DNA of 64,000 nt from Gentiana macrophylla. Taxonomy: Eukaryota > Streptophyta > Magnoliopsida > Gentianales > Gentianaceae. Under the pieces are notes generated by a model. It was given only the letters and a program-made list of their open reading frames with translations. It was not told the DNA's origin and did not search any database. The DNA lies in contig CM047808.1 of assembly GCA_026214975.1 (NCBI GenBank), positions 2,160,073 to 2,224,072 of the forward strand, written 5' to 3'. Below are positions 34,501 through 46,586 of this stretch, one piece after another (the first letter of the stretch is position 1; the number at the start of each line of letters is the position of its first letter). Both the position numbers and the translations under genes were made by a program.

Positions 34501-37351
34501 TTCTTGACTTTCCGTGAATGGAAACAGTCTTGAACCAGCGGTTCGTTTGAGTAGACACTACTCTTGAACCGTGGGATGTCTATTTCGATTGTTACTTGTT
34601 AGGACTTCTCGGATTTTCTATCATACCAGAAAAACAACAAATCATAACATTAAAGCTCCCACTAGTTTATCGGTTCCAAATACCGTCTAACCAGCAATGC
34701 TCTATTTTATGATTTTCCAATTTTTCAATTTGAAAATCTCTCGTGTAAACACTTACACAGTTCTAATGTTTCCAGAAAAACAACAAATCATAGAACTCCC
34801 ACTAGTTCATCGATTCCAAATATCGTCCAACTAGCGACATTTCATGACTTTCCGGTTTTTCAATTAGAACGGTTATGTGTGTAGTCAATTACACTTTTCT
34901 AATGTTCTAGAAAAACAATAAATCATAAAGCTCCCACTAGTTCATCAATTCGATCCAAATATCGTCCAACTAGTAACACTTCATGATTTTCCGATTTTTC
35001 AATTAGAAAAATTACTCGTGTAATTACTACACACTTAAAATTCACTAGAAGAATTTCAAAGTCCGAAATCACCTTTGATCAAACTAAGTTTGTCTCCCGT
35101 TTAACACAAATGACACTAGTGACATACCCATATGCCACTCTGGTTTTAAAAGGCTTAAGAGAAAATATCTCTTTCGAAAAATAATTGCATTATCAATTAA
35201 CTAGTTCAACGTCCCTAGTTACTTTCCACTTTTAACGAAGTCAATACTAGTCAATTATAAATTTTTAAGCAATTTAGTAAGGAGATAATGTTTGTAAATA
35301 AAATGACATATATTAATTCAAGTTTAACACTACTATATTATTTTATTTTAGGAATTGTAAACTAAAAGTAAGTCTACTCTACCATTCCAAGGTTTTAACC
35401 TTGCATCTCGATCACGCCAGTAGGTAGGTCAAAGAGATCAACGGTTAAATCAATGAATTACTTGTGAGAATCGGACATCCCACGAGAATCGAACATCCCT
35501 TTATTCATTGACTACCTTCCTTTTTTAGCCTAGGTATTTATCAAAAATACCCCTTGATGAGTGTGACCTACTATATCGGATCTCTTAGAGTACGCCCGAG
35601 TGTGCCGTCGTAGGATAGGTCGGTGACCCGGCGAGTACCCGAAAGCCTATCCTTTCGGAGACCAAGCCATGAATGTTGATAGGGTGAACACCATCCGTAG
35701 GGGACGAAATCAAAGCGCGCGCGGCGCCACCTTCTCTCACTTACTTGCATCTATAGTAGAGGCCGTGGGGTTGGCTGTCGCCTCCCCGCTCCCACTCAAT
35801 ATTTTGGAAGTGGTGGTGGGTTAACTAACCACGTCTTTTGATGTTAACATAAAAGCACATCAAATCAAGGATTCGAATGGTGTCGGTAACGTAGGCAAGC
35901 CTACCCTTCCTATTCGTTGGAACACATGTGTGATCGGACGAAATCGGGTCAAGAGAGCCCTATTGAGATTAGAAGGAATCACCCCTCCGCTCTCGGTTTG
36001 GCTTAGTCTTGCCGGACCCCCGTGCATACATCACACTAGGAGGGTTAAGTCGTTTGAGCGAAGCTCAGTTGACCACCCAACCTAAAGGCGAACCGCTTTT
36101 ATCCAAGATTTATTGTTCTTTTACCATCATTCAATCTCGTAGACACTACGAACGAAAAAACGTGATCTCGTTTCAGCTTTAAGGCGGTTCACCGAGAACA
36201 CACACCGAAAGGCTAACGATTTCATAACCCGTCCTCGGATCTTTAATTAGTTACTAAATTAATTAATTACCACGTATTAATTAAATTTCAACTAATTACG
36301 CGAGTTTGTATACATGCCTATTTTAATTGCCAAAATTAAAATTCTACATGTATGCATGGAGTGGATTTATGATATGATGCATGTCATGGCAATTCCGATT
36401 TTATGTCATTTTATGATCAAACACATAAAAAATAAAATTGCGGAAAATTTAAACACCGAGATGGATCGTTGGCACTTCGTAATTAATCTATTAGAAAATA
36501 AAAAAAAAACCAAAACCCTAACTAGGGTTTACTACTTTCTAAAAGCTGCAATTGTTCGAACTCTTCGATGATCGGAAACCAAACGAACTCGGATCGGGAC
36601 GAAACTTTCCAGATCTTTTCTCTTCTCGAACTCCAATATGGACGGTTGGATCGGAGCTTTGACTTGTCAATTTTCTCCAGTTAACCGCCCAACTTGCTGC
36701 TGAATCTAACTTTGACTGCACCGCATCAAGGACTTCCTAAGGCAGATCGGGAATCGAGATGAATCCCGATCGACCTGAAAGTTTTATGGTACCTCCAAAA
36801 ATCCAAGTTGATCAATCTGAACGGTCGGATTTTCGTTTCAACGGTCCAAACTCTCCCAGAAAATCGAGGAAGTCACAGGTAGTGTATCTGTGAATCCTGC
36901 GTTTTTCTGTTACAGCAGCCTCTTCGCAGCATCAAACGGATATCGAAACGGACCCTGATCGACGCCAAAATTTGTGGAGTTGATCATCTTCTTCTAATCT
37001 TGATTCTGACCGGAGGGATCTTCGTTTCAACGGTTTAATCAACGGGAAAAGCAAAAATACTAAACAGCTACAAACTAGATCTATTTCTTTGGAAATTAAA
37101 CTTGCAATAAAGATAAATTACATAATTTCCTATACTCATATGAACGAATTTTCATCATTCATATGAGTGTACAATAGATCTAACGGGTAAACAATGCCAA
37201 CATCAATCCATCTCTTCAACCACAACAATCGCAAGCATTCATCATAAAATTTTGAAAATAATAAAATTAAAAGCGAAAATAATGCAATCTACACACATGC
37301 ATATTCCACTCTTAGATCTAATATTTTATACGAATAAATATAGATCCCCTT
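31577..37351 (-). other. Non-coding interior of the LARD
   Basis: A 5.8-kb stretch of moderate GC with short frames only. It contains a three-unit tandem repeat at 34626-35045 and a telo-box-like palindrome AAACCCTAACTAGGGTTT at 36513-36530. Its first 1.2 kb (31577-32780) recurs at 40450-41669. Confidence 0.7.
34626..35045. repeat. Three tandem units of 135-146 bp inside the LARD
   Basis: Units start CCAGAAAAAC (34626 and 34772) and CTAGAAAAAC (34907). Each contains CTCCCACTAGTT and a TTTTCAATTAGAA-type segment. The minus strand of CTCCCACTAG is purine-rich and resembles the element's PPT. Confidence 0.8.
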
Positions 37352-37366
37352 GGTGAATCGATACCA
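37352..37366 (-). promoter_or_regulatory. Primer binding site of the LARD
   Basis: The minus strand reads TGGTATCGATTCACC directly after the LTR end. The first 7 bases equal the initiator tRNA-Met complement TGGTATC. Confidence 0.65.
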
Positions 37367-37367
37367 T

Positions 37368-39205
37368 CGTTAGGAAAATATCATCGCAACGGAAGCGATT
37401 TATGGATCTAGATCTATATAATACACGTAATAAAACATTAAATCTACATCTACAAGTAAGTTGTAGAACATACCTCTTGGATCTCAAAATCCAAGTTGAA
37501 GAACCATAAAGGAAAGATTGCAAGAAGATGTGAAGAGCACCACGATCTTCCGTGACGTGTGATCCAAGCAATTCCCGGTGGAAGGAATTCTCGACTCGAA
37601 CCCTCTACGATATGCTACCGGAAAATCTCCAAGATTTTCCCCTTAAACCCCTTGGCCGAAATTATCACTCTTCTCTAAGAGGAGAAGTCGAAATTTATTG
37701 TGTGTTTAGACTTGGGAGAACTCTCTTTATATATAGAGAAGTAATCTTCATCTCTCCAAGGATTTTATAATTAATACAAAATCAATTATAATAATCCTAT
37801 TAAATAAAAGATAATCTCAAAATATTCTAGAACAAATCAAGAATATTTTTATCTTTATTATTTACCATAAATATTTATCCAATAAATATTTTATGCATAA
37901 TGTCTTTTTAACACACAAGAAAACTAATTCCTTGTCAAAATAAAGACATATGAGGCGCCACAATTTTATATTGACCTAGTCAATATTAATTTTGCCATTA
38001 CACAATAATTGGGCCAAGATTATGGAAAATGTCTTTTCCACATATTTAATTATTTAGCCCAACTAATTTAATAGTCCACTAAACAATTAATTCACATATC
38101 GTTTTAATAAAGTCCAACATGAACTAAATTAATATTATTAGGATTCGACGTCCGAGAATATACATGCTATAATAGGAGGCACGTCGGGGACCATGGACAA
38201 ATAATCGGCGAACTCGATAAATCAAATAAATAATTATCTTATGAATGAGAATAATTATATTCGATAAATCAATCACAGAATATGCCACCATAATCCCGTG
38301 ATTGCACTCCTCCGATTATAAGATTATATTTATCTCCTCACGAGAAAGTAATAAGCGCCCACTTGATATAATCATTTCATATGGATTAATCCTCCATATT
38401 TATTCATTCTAAATCGGGAAGTTACCGTTAACCTTTTTCAGAACATCTTGTCCTTACTTACCATTAACCCCCTAGTGATCAATAATTCAAATAACTCACT
38501 GGTAGCTAATCAGTGTAATATGAATCCCATGGATCGATCAATGTACAGGATTAACTCATAAAGGAGCTGTCTATCTACTTCCATAAATGGAAGGAATGGA
38601 TTCGTATCCGTGATAACACGGACTACTCACTCAATCGAAGACAATGCCAAGATGGGGTAATTCGGATAATGGACTCGGTGTAATCCTTAACCGTCAAGTC
38701 AAACCTCATCGATTCAAGCAAATGATTGCGATCACCTCGAGATTAAGATATATCCATAATATGATCATCTAATGATTCGATAAGACTTCTCAATTACGGA
38801 ATTATATTGAGAACTCGAGATCAAATCGGTCCAAACTATATGATATATCTATCATATATAAATGCCCCAATTAGGTTCCCTTAACCGAAAGTCCGGATAA
38901 GACGATCACACCTATCGTGTTATGGGCGCATTAATAGTACGTTAAAGGGAGACCCGATACTCTCGATTAACTTTACTACGGACTAATTGTATTTTAAGTA
39001 CATCTTCACTAACTCAATCCTCCCGTGTATATCTCATACACCGAAGTTAAGTGATTACATAAACGATATACTGAGGGGTTTTACAGTAGTGTAAATACTA
39101 TTGTCACATCGGTGATTATGAGAATAATAAATATGAATAATAATATCATTTCATTTATTAAATAAAACAATTACAAAAATTGTCTTTCGGGCATCACACC
39201 TAACA
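37368..39205 (-). repeat. 5' LTR of the LARD
   Basis: 1838 bp, with a TATA box on the minus strand at 37726-37733. The terminal TG of the plus-strand reading is changed to CG at 37368-37369. Confidence 0.88.
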
Positions 39206-41669
39206 ATAGTCAATATTAATTTTGCCATTACACAATAATTGGGCCAAGATTATGGAAAATGTCTTTTCCACATATTTAATTATTTAGCCCAACTAATTTA
39301 ATAGTCCACTAAACAATTAATTCACATATCGTTTTAATAAAGTCCAACATGAACTAAATTAATATTATTAGGATTCGACGTCCGAGAATATACATGCTAT
39401 AATAGGAGGCACGTCGGGGACCATGGACAAATAATCGTGACTCCGATAAATCAAATAAATAATTATCTTATGAATGTAATAATTATATTCGATAAATCAA
39501 TCACAGAATATGCCACCATAATCCCGTGATCGCACTCCTCCGATTATAAGATTATATTTATCTCCTCACGAGAAAGTAATAAGCGTCCCTTGATATAATC
39601 ATTTCATATGGATTAATCCTCCATAGATTATTCATTCTAAATCGGAAGTTACCGTTAACCTTTTCGAGAACATCTTGTCCTTACTTACCATTAACCCCTA
39701 GTGATCAATAATTCAAATAACTCACTTTGGTAGCTAATCGGTGTAATATGAATCCCATGGATCGATCAATGTCAGGATTAACTCATAAGTGGAGGCTGTG
39801 TCATCTACTTCCATAAATGGAAGGAATGGATTCGTATCGTGATAAACACGGACTACTCACTCAATCCAAATTACAATGCCAAGATGGGGTAATTCGGATC
39901 AGACTCGATTGTAATCCTTAACCGTCAAGTCAAACCTCATCGATTCAAGCAATCATTGCGATCACCTCAGGATTAAGATATATCCATAATATGATCATCT
40001 AATGATTCGATAAGACTTCTCAATTACGGAATTATATTGAGAACTCGAGATCAAATCGGTCCGATATTCTATATGATATATCTATCATATATAAATGCCC
40101 CATTAGGTTCCCTTAACCGAAAGTCCGGATAAGACGATCACACCTATCGTCGTGTTATGGGCGCATTAATAGTACGTTAAAGGGGAGACCCGATACTCGA
40201 TTAACTTTACTACGGACTAATTGTATTTTAAGTACATCTTCACTAACTCAATCCTCCGTGTATATCTCATACATTGAGTTAAGTGATTACATAAACGATA
40301 TACTCGGGGTTTTCGTAGTGTAAATACTATTGTCACATCGGTGATTATGAGAATAATAAATATGAATAATAATATCATTTCATTTATTAAATAAAACAAT
40401 TACAAAAATTGTCTTTCGGGCATCACACCTAACAATCTCCCACTTGCACGAAAGCTTGTGATTAATTGTTTTAGAGCACACCCTATTATTTAAAACTACT
40501 GACCAAACTACATCTCCCACTTGCTCTAAAGCAATGGAGACTCATCCCGTATTTTAGTACCCACAAAACTTATCATAACCATTTCGATTCCAAAGTACAC
40601 TCCGAGTATGCCGTCGTAGGATAGGTCGGTGACTCGGGAGCACCTATATCCGAATGTCATGGGTCTTAATGATCGATCAAAGTTGTCGGCTCGAGGCGAT
40701 CCGTATAATCGAAACGTCGCCGGTCCATCTAATCATGTGGTACTTTCCCAATATGCTCTTGAACTCAAGTGATTTCGAAATCCTTATAAGCTACCCTTCA
40801 TCGTTTGCACAATGATGTGGTATCGGCTTTCCAAATCTGGAATCACTCCGTAATCGAAAAGGAAATCCCGAGGCTATATCGCCTCTCTAGCTACTACAAA
40901 AGCCGCTTAATCACCCAACTAGTTAGAGTCGAGTTGGCGTTCTTTGGATTCCTCCAGGCAATAGCTTCAACACAAGAGTAAACATCGAGACCGAGATCGA
41001 CTTAACGATCATCCTTAATCGACACAAAGTCGAACGGTGTATTCTCACATATCCAAGTTCACATTTGAATATGCCCGCATATTATTCCTCGTTCTCTCAA
41101 GATACTAAAGGACATACTAAACTTTGCCCGTTAAGCGTCGAATCTAAGATTCGATCAAAATTGACGTTCAATAACTCGACCATCTCTTGTCACAAAGAGA
41201 ATCCATCCCATTTCTCTTTATCCGAAGATTTAGAGAGTCATTCCCGAGGCATAGGGTAGAACTTCCTCGTTGAATGTTGCATACACGGATGCATCATCTT
41301 AACCAATAAGATGGATGGGAAACCAATGACTCGATTCTAATGAATTCGACCGAGTCAAACTCTTGAGAATGTTGTCCAAATCTACATTGCGAGAGAATTG
41401 TGGTATTGTCGGTCGACTTGGATAACACACCCATGTTGAGTCCAAGTGGGTGCGGCGTTATCCTTCACAAACACTAATATATATGTATATATTCACTCAT
41501 CTTGTACTAAAATTGATATCCAGTACTACACAAGACTTATCAATATTCTCGGTCAAATCCATATATTATAGAAATATACGACTTCCAATGACCAAGAGGT
41601 TTGCTTTTTATCCACAAAGGACATAAGCCTTGACAGTCATCCTGTCATAAGTTCATAAGGCAATACCCT
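39206..41669 (-). mobile_element. Truncated second LARD copy
   Basis: LTR sequence resumes mid-LTR at AGTCAATATT (39208), equivalent to 30335, and runs to the LTR end at 40434. The PPT (40435-40449) and about 1.2 kb of interior follow, collinear with 31562-32780. Homology ends near 41669. It lacks the first 600 bp of the LTR and most of the interior. Confidence 0.85.
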
Positions 41670-42299
41670 TCTGTCATAAGTTGCATGCTTTCATCCGGTG
41701 AACAGTGACAACCCTACCCTTTCGTTCAAGGAGTACCTCCATTCGTTTATGGGGTACTTACAACCTATTAAAGGCATAAGTATGCAGACGAAAATTCATA
41801 AGTTTGACATCATCAGAAAAACTTTGAGTGTCCTCGGGTTTGATTCAAACAAGTCACTGTTTGAATCAAATACCCCCATTGTATCCTGAAAGAGATTTTC
41901 ATTTGATCCCTTAATGACAAATCGTGTGGGATGAAACATTTCTTAAAAGACAATGTTATTAACGTGCCTTGGAGTTTCTAATTCTCTTTCAAATCCTAAG
42001 TACTACATTTTTTTCAACACTTATCGCGTTTTTAACATCCGTAAATGCAAAAAATTAATAAAACTTGTTTGTATGTTTTTTTTTGGGCCAAGTAAATTTT
42101 TTTATTGGGACCTTTATCGATTGGAGTAAAAACAAATTGGGCATTTATCAAAAGAAAAATTAACATATTATATTAAGTTGGATCGGATTAAATTTACACG
42201 AAATTTTCTTTTCTTTTAGCGAAACATGTACCGTTGGGCCTCCGACACCTTTGGGCTTAAGACCCGGGTCTCGCCGGCCTCACTATAGGGCCGGCCCTG
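41670..42299. other. Unassigned sequence ending in a hAT-like terminus
   Basis: AT-rich sequence. The last part has GGGCC-rich segments and ends GGGCCGGCCCTG at 42287-42298, which resembles a hAT terminal repeat (CAGGGCCGGCCC inverted). No convincing partner end or 8-bp duplication was found. A 63-codon frame at 41698-41889 is unrecognised. Confidence 0.35.
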
Positions 42300-42460
42300 T
42301 GCATAAGGTAGGATATGGTGAAATAGGGTAGGGTAGGAGAGGATGAGGTGGTGGTAAGGTATATGGTGGGGTGGTGGGTAAGGTAGGCTAGGGTGGGTAT
42401 GGTAATATAGGGTAGGGTGGCAGGTAAGGTAGGGCAGTGGTGGGTATGGTGGGGTGGTGG
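42300..42460 (+). repeat. GGTAG/GGTAA minisatellite, middle segment
   Basis: G-rich degenerate pentamers like those at 29617-29733 and 44489-44940, ending at GGTGG where the solo LTR begins. Confidence 0.85.
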
Positions 42461-43800
42461 TGTTGAAATAGTGTCCTAAACCCAATCGGGTTGGACCGGA
42501 TCCGACTAGACCGGATCATTTCTACTATTTCTTTATGATTATACATATATAATAAATGACTTTTCTGTTGTCATATATTTGTTCTTTTAAAGAAACAATT
42601 GTGAATTGTTATATGATAACGTCCTTAGTATTAAATTGTGATAGAGAAACAATGATAGGCGATTATGGTTGATAAGATCTCTAGTCATTTTATTAAGTTT
42701 GGTACTTAAATGTCTCTAGGCTTAAATACTATTAAACAAGGCATTGATAGTACTAACATGCTAGCACGTATTAGATGTCTTCATGCTTTAAGAGGCGTTG
42801 ATAGATCTCGTCTCATCGAAGTGTGGAGACACTTGACCGTATGTCTGGGGGCGTGTATTAGAGAATGAGTATGTTGGATCGACCCACTTACACTGTTAAG
42901 TGTCACACTATGTGACGGTCGTGTAATTATCCTTAGGACCGGAGTCTACATGGCATCACGGTGTGGATTGTCATGCTTTGACACTATTGAGGTTTCCCCT
43001 AGCCACGGGGCGATCATGCGGTAGTGCTTAGGTGTGATACTGAAGCATGCGGAGTATACATGTTTGGTCGTCCGGAAATCGTGTACCCTATTAGTAGGGG
43101 TGAATATCCGAAAGAGCCTTCTTATAAAGAATGTCTTACTCTCGTGAATCTTTGCAAAGTGGAAGTAAATGAGTTACTTCGAGAGAGCATGATATCCAGA
43201 TTATTAGATACGGTCGTTGATGTTTGACACTCGACGTACGACCGTATGGATATTATTACAGCGATATGATTCTATTTACACGGTAACTGTTTCACATGAA
43301 AGGTAGTAGTCATTGCATTTGACTCTTCCGATGATTGGGGGTCACGGTGTGTTGCTAGACGCTATTCAGTGATCGTTAGGCATGAAGGGCATTTTCGTAA
43401 TTTGCACTTTGTGTCTACGGCCAACATATTCGAAAGCCTATCGGGTCACACACATAAGAATGTCTAGCCGGATTAAAATGTGGTTATAGTGATAACCAAA
43501 TAAGGAAAGTTTATCTCGACTATAAAATGTTATAGTGGTAAATTAATATTGTGGTATTTATTTATTCTGAATAAATATAATACAAGATATTAATTGTGTT
43601 GATTAATTAAATAATATTCCGGAAGCCATTTAATGGCATATGGGTCGAAATTTATGTGTATGTGATACATATGGATTTTGCAAATTAATTAATAATTGTA
43701 TTATATTCTCTAGTATTAATATAAGATAATAATATTTATATATATACTCATATACATGCGTGACATGCACATAAAAGGATATGCATGTGCACATTTGTAG

Positions 43801-43864
<64 letters not shown>

Positions 43865-44488
43865 ACTTATATGTGTGTAATATATATATGTGATATATAC
43901 ACATGTGTAAATTGATTTATGGTAATATAATAAGATATATTCAATATAAGATATTGTCAATATATATATTGGAAAAATATTTAATATAATATATTGAATA
44001 CTAATGAGATAAATTAATCACATATATTTTCCTTATTTTATTAGAAAAATGTTTTCTATCTGCTTAATCTACACATAAGTTTTTCCTATTGGGAATATGA
44101 TTCATTGGGGTGCCCCACCCTCTATATAAGAGAAGGGTTGACTAGCTCTTTTATACATCACAATTAGAAGAGTTCTAATTTACTAGAAAATATGAGAGCT
44201 TCTTTAGAGAGATTTTGATAGAGAGAAAAAGTCGTCTAAAGAACCGAGTTTTTTTCGGTAGAAATCTGGATGGGATTCGCAGCTATTCGTGTGGATCACC
44301 GGTAGAGGCCGAACGTTTGGGCGGCTTCGTGCAGATACTACAACCGTAGACAAAGCGTCGATCCAATTGGATCGACCAAGGTATTATTTTGTCTACTTCT
44401 TTTATGCTTGTTGCTTAAACGAAGTCGATCCTGGTTAAAGGAAATAAATTTTTGAATTTCGCTGCGTTTCCTCGTAGATTTCCTAACA
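42461..44488 (+). mobile_element. Solo LTR (2028 bp) inserted in the minisatellite
   Basis: It starts TGTTGAAATAG and ends TTTCCTAACA. It is flanked by GGTGG at 42456-42460 and 44489-44493, a 5-bp duplication, with minisatellite on both sides and no PBS or PPT adjoining, so it is a solo LTR left by LTR-LTR recombination. A TATA box TATATAAG lies at 44123-44130, and a (TA)n array at 43802-43862. The 3' 390 bp matches 22110-22497. A Copia origin is likely from the terminal sequence. Confidence 0.85.
43802..43862. repeat. (TA)n microsatellite
   Basis: About 30 TA dinucleotides inside the solo LTR. Confidence 0.95.
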
Positions 44489-44940
44489 GGTGGGTAAGGT
44501 AGGGAGGGTGTGATGGGTTGGGTAGGGTCTGGTTGGGTGGGGTGGTGAGTAAGGTAAGGTAGGGTGGGTATGGTAATATAGGGTATGTTGGGGTGATGGG
44601 TAGGGTAAGGAGGGTGTGATGGGTTGGGTGGTGGGTAGTGTAAGGAGAGTAGGGTAGGGGGTAGGGTAAGGTGGGTTGGGTAGGGTAAGAGCAGGGTAGG
44701 TAGCATAGATGGTGGGTAAGGTAGGTTGGAGTGGGGTGGTGGGTAAGAGTAAGGTCGGGTAGGGTAGGTCGGTAAGGTAGGGTAGGGTAAGTTGGTTGGT
44801 AAGGTAGGGTAGGGTAAGGTGGTAGGTAAGGTAAGGTAGGGTAAGGTGGTAAGCAAGGTAGGATAGGGTAGGGTGGGTAGGGGTAGGTAACGTAGGGTGG
44901 GTAGAGAGGTAAGGTGCACTGGGGGTGTGGGGTAGGGTTA
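44489..44940 (+). repeat. GGTAG/GGTAA minisatellite, right segment
   Basis: About 450 bp of G-rich plus-strand repeats (GGTAAGGTAGGGTAGGG-type). Minus-strand frames of up to 193 codons (Tyr/Pro/Thr/Leu repeats) are by-products. Confidence 0.9.
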
Positions 44941-45067
44941 CCCCATCCCACCCCCACCTCACCATTTCCACCATATCCTACCTTTTATTTCATTCTTTCA
45001 TATCTCAAACGCAGTGATGGAATGAATTTATTCTATTTCATTTTATTGCTGCGTAGCAAACATGCCC

Positions 45068-45560
45068 TTGGTTTCTTACGAGTCTGTCTTTCATGCCTAC
45101 CCTGTCTTTAGATGCACATCGACAACTTGGAGAAGAGATAAAGAAGTAATTCTATTATCTATTGCAATTCTTTTCCTGATAGCACATGTAAATGAGACAT
45201 TAGTCATGGCTTGAAAAAGATTTGTATGTCTTTAAACGATTTGATCCAAGAGAATGCAATGAATTATGTTTTGTTGGGTTTTCATTTTAACGAAAAGTTT
45301 TATGACTCAGATTATTTTAAATTATTCATAATTAACTAATTTTGATCATTAAATAATATAAAAATTTCATTATCCTACCACACTATAATACACCGTAGGG
45401 ACCAGTATTTGACATACATGCCTGTAGCAATTCAACCAAAAATGTTATTTTGTCAACGCCAAAACTGTCGTAACGTTTTCTATCTTTCTTTCTTTCTTTC
45501 TTTCTTTATTTGTGGTCAAAAGGGGCTGAGTTTGTCGGATGTCAATAATTCTTTTAGAAT
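45068..45560. other. Intergenic sequence, (CTTT)n at 45484-45507
   Basis: AT-rich with a short tetranucleotide run. No genes were recognised. Confidence 0.5.
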
Positions 45561-45718
45561 ATATATAGGAAAATTCTTAGGTGAGGACTTCCTACGGTGA
45601 AGATCTCGTTAGATTTGTGTTATGTGTGTGTTTTTTTTTTCCTTTTGCACACATGACTCAAATCTAACAGAGTCTTCACCGTAGGAGTCCTCATCTAAGA
45701 ATTTCCTATATATATATA
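45561..45718. mobile_element. Fold-back MITE (158 bp)
   Basis: Left arm 45561-45630 (TAGGAAAATTCTTAGGTGAG, GACTTCCTACGGTGAAGA, TTAGATTTG) is repeated inverted in 45646-45718 across a T-rich loop. The arms are about 70 bp, so the element is almost one hairpin. The flanks are TA-rich, so the target duplication cannot be read. Confidence 0.75.
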
Positions 45719-45910
45719 TAATACTGCTTGCGTTCCAATAATTGTGTAATTTAATAGCCTATCCATTTGTTGGTATGACTAATAAGATTATTACATTGTT
45801 AAATGAGGTGGTGCTGCTAGAAAGAAATTCCTACCCAATAAGAAACTACCTTATGTACAATTCAAAGTGATGTATGAGCATACGGCTTTCCCATTTGAGA
45901 ACTATATCGT

Positions 45911-46000
<90 letters not shown>

Positions 46001-46229
46001 CTCTCTCTCTCTATCGTTATTTATTTATTTTTTTAGGGAGGGGGTTGAGTGTGTGTCAAAGATTATCGTAATCGTAACACGCACTCCACCTCCCCTCCCT
46101 ACGAATGAAAGGAAACTAGAAACGGTGACCAAATGTCAATGATAATTTTGCAATGTTTTCGACTTATATTCGTCAGCCAAGCAATTTAATATATTGAAAC
46201 TATTAAAATATATATAAATTTAAAATATA

Positions 46230-46296
<67 letters not shown>

Positions 46297-46586
46297 GTAA
46301 TAGTAATATTCTCCCGTCCCATTTTATTATATAACTTTATACAAATTAAGAAATGTGTAGTTAATATATTGAATCTCAATAAATGATTCAATATTTTTAT
46401 ATTTATGTCCATTAAATAGTTATTGGGTCATTTAATGATACACATTTTTTATTATAAATATTGTAAATAGAAAAGAGCATTTGAAGAAATTTAAAAATAA
46501 ATGCACAAACTGAACATTTATTTTGGGTAATACCAAAAAAGAAAACATATATATTGTTCGTTGAATAATAGATATCCGAGGGGAGT
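45719..46586. repeat. Intergenic with (CT)n 45913-46012 and (TA)n 46238-46292
   Basis: Two long dinucleotide arrays in AT-rich sequence. Ser/Leu-repeat frames over the CT array are by-products. Confidence 0.9.

Larger units (their letters stand above)
29734..39205 (-). mobile_element. LARD-type Copia retrotransposon (9.5 kb, non-coding)
   Basis: LTRs 29734-31561 (3') and 37368-39205 (5') flank a 5806-bp interior. On the minus strand the LTR starts TGTTAGGTGTGATGCC and ends in CCTAACA or an altered CCTAACG. The PBS (37352-37366) and PPT (31562-31576) are correctly placed for minus orientation. The interior has no frame above about 85 codons and no recognisable gag or pol, so it is a large non-autonomous derivative. 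The superfamily is inferred from the initiator-Met PBS and the TGTTAG ends. No matching target duplication was found (TAAGG left, ATAGT right). Confidence 0.8.
29429..45067. mobile_element. Harbinger-like minisatellite element split by nested insertions
   Basis: The left end TGGTACGTTTGTTAG (29429) and the inverted right end GGGCATGTTTGCTACG (ending 45067) match at most positions, and both continue into ATGGAATGGAAT-like sequence. TTA precedes the left end and TTG follows the right, compatible with an eroded 3-bp TTA target duplication. The G-rich minisatellite follows the left end and precedes the right end, with retrotransposon sequence in between (29734-about 42299 and 42461-44488). The span is a reconstruction. 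Confidence 0.45.

Noticed and set aside
41704..42298. Complete hAT element from CAGTGACAACCCTA to TAGGGCCGGCCCTG
   Set aside because: Only 10 of 14 terminal bases match and no 8-bp target duplication is present, so only the right end is mentioned.
29729..42308. TAAGG at 29729-29733 and 42304-42308 as a target duplication of the whole LARD cluster
   Set aside because: TAAGG is a unit of the flanking minisatellite and occurs many times by default, and the right end is not an LTR terminus.
43716..43960. Tyr/Ile-repeat frames on the minus strand
   Set aside because: Translation of the (TA)n array in the solo LTR.
44338..44974. Overlapping Pro/Tyr/Thr-rich frames of up to 193 codons
   Set aside because: They are the C-rich strand of the GGTAG/GGTAA minisatellite read in three frames.
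45867..46142. Ser/Leu-repeat frames
   Set aside because: Direct translation of the (CT)n microsatellite.
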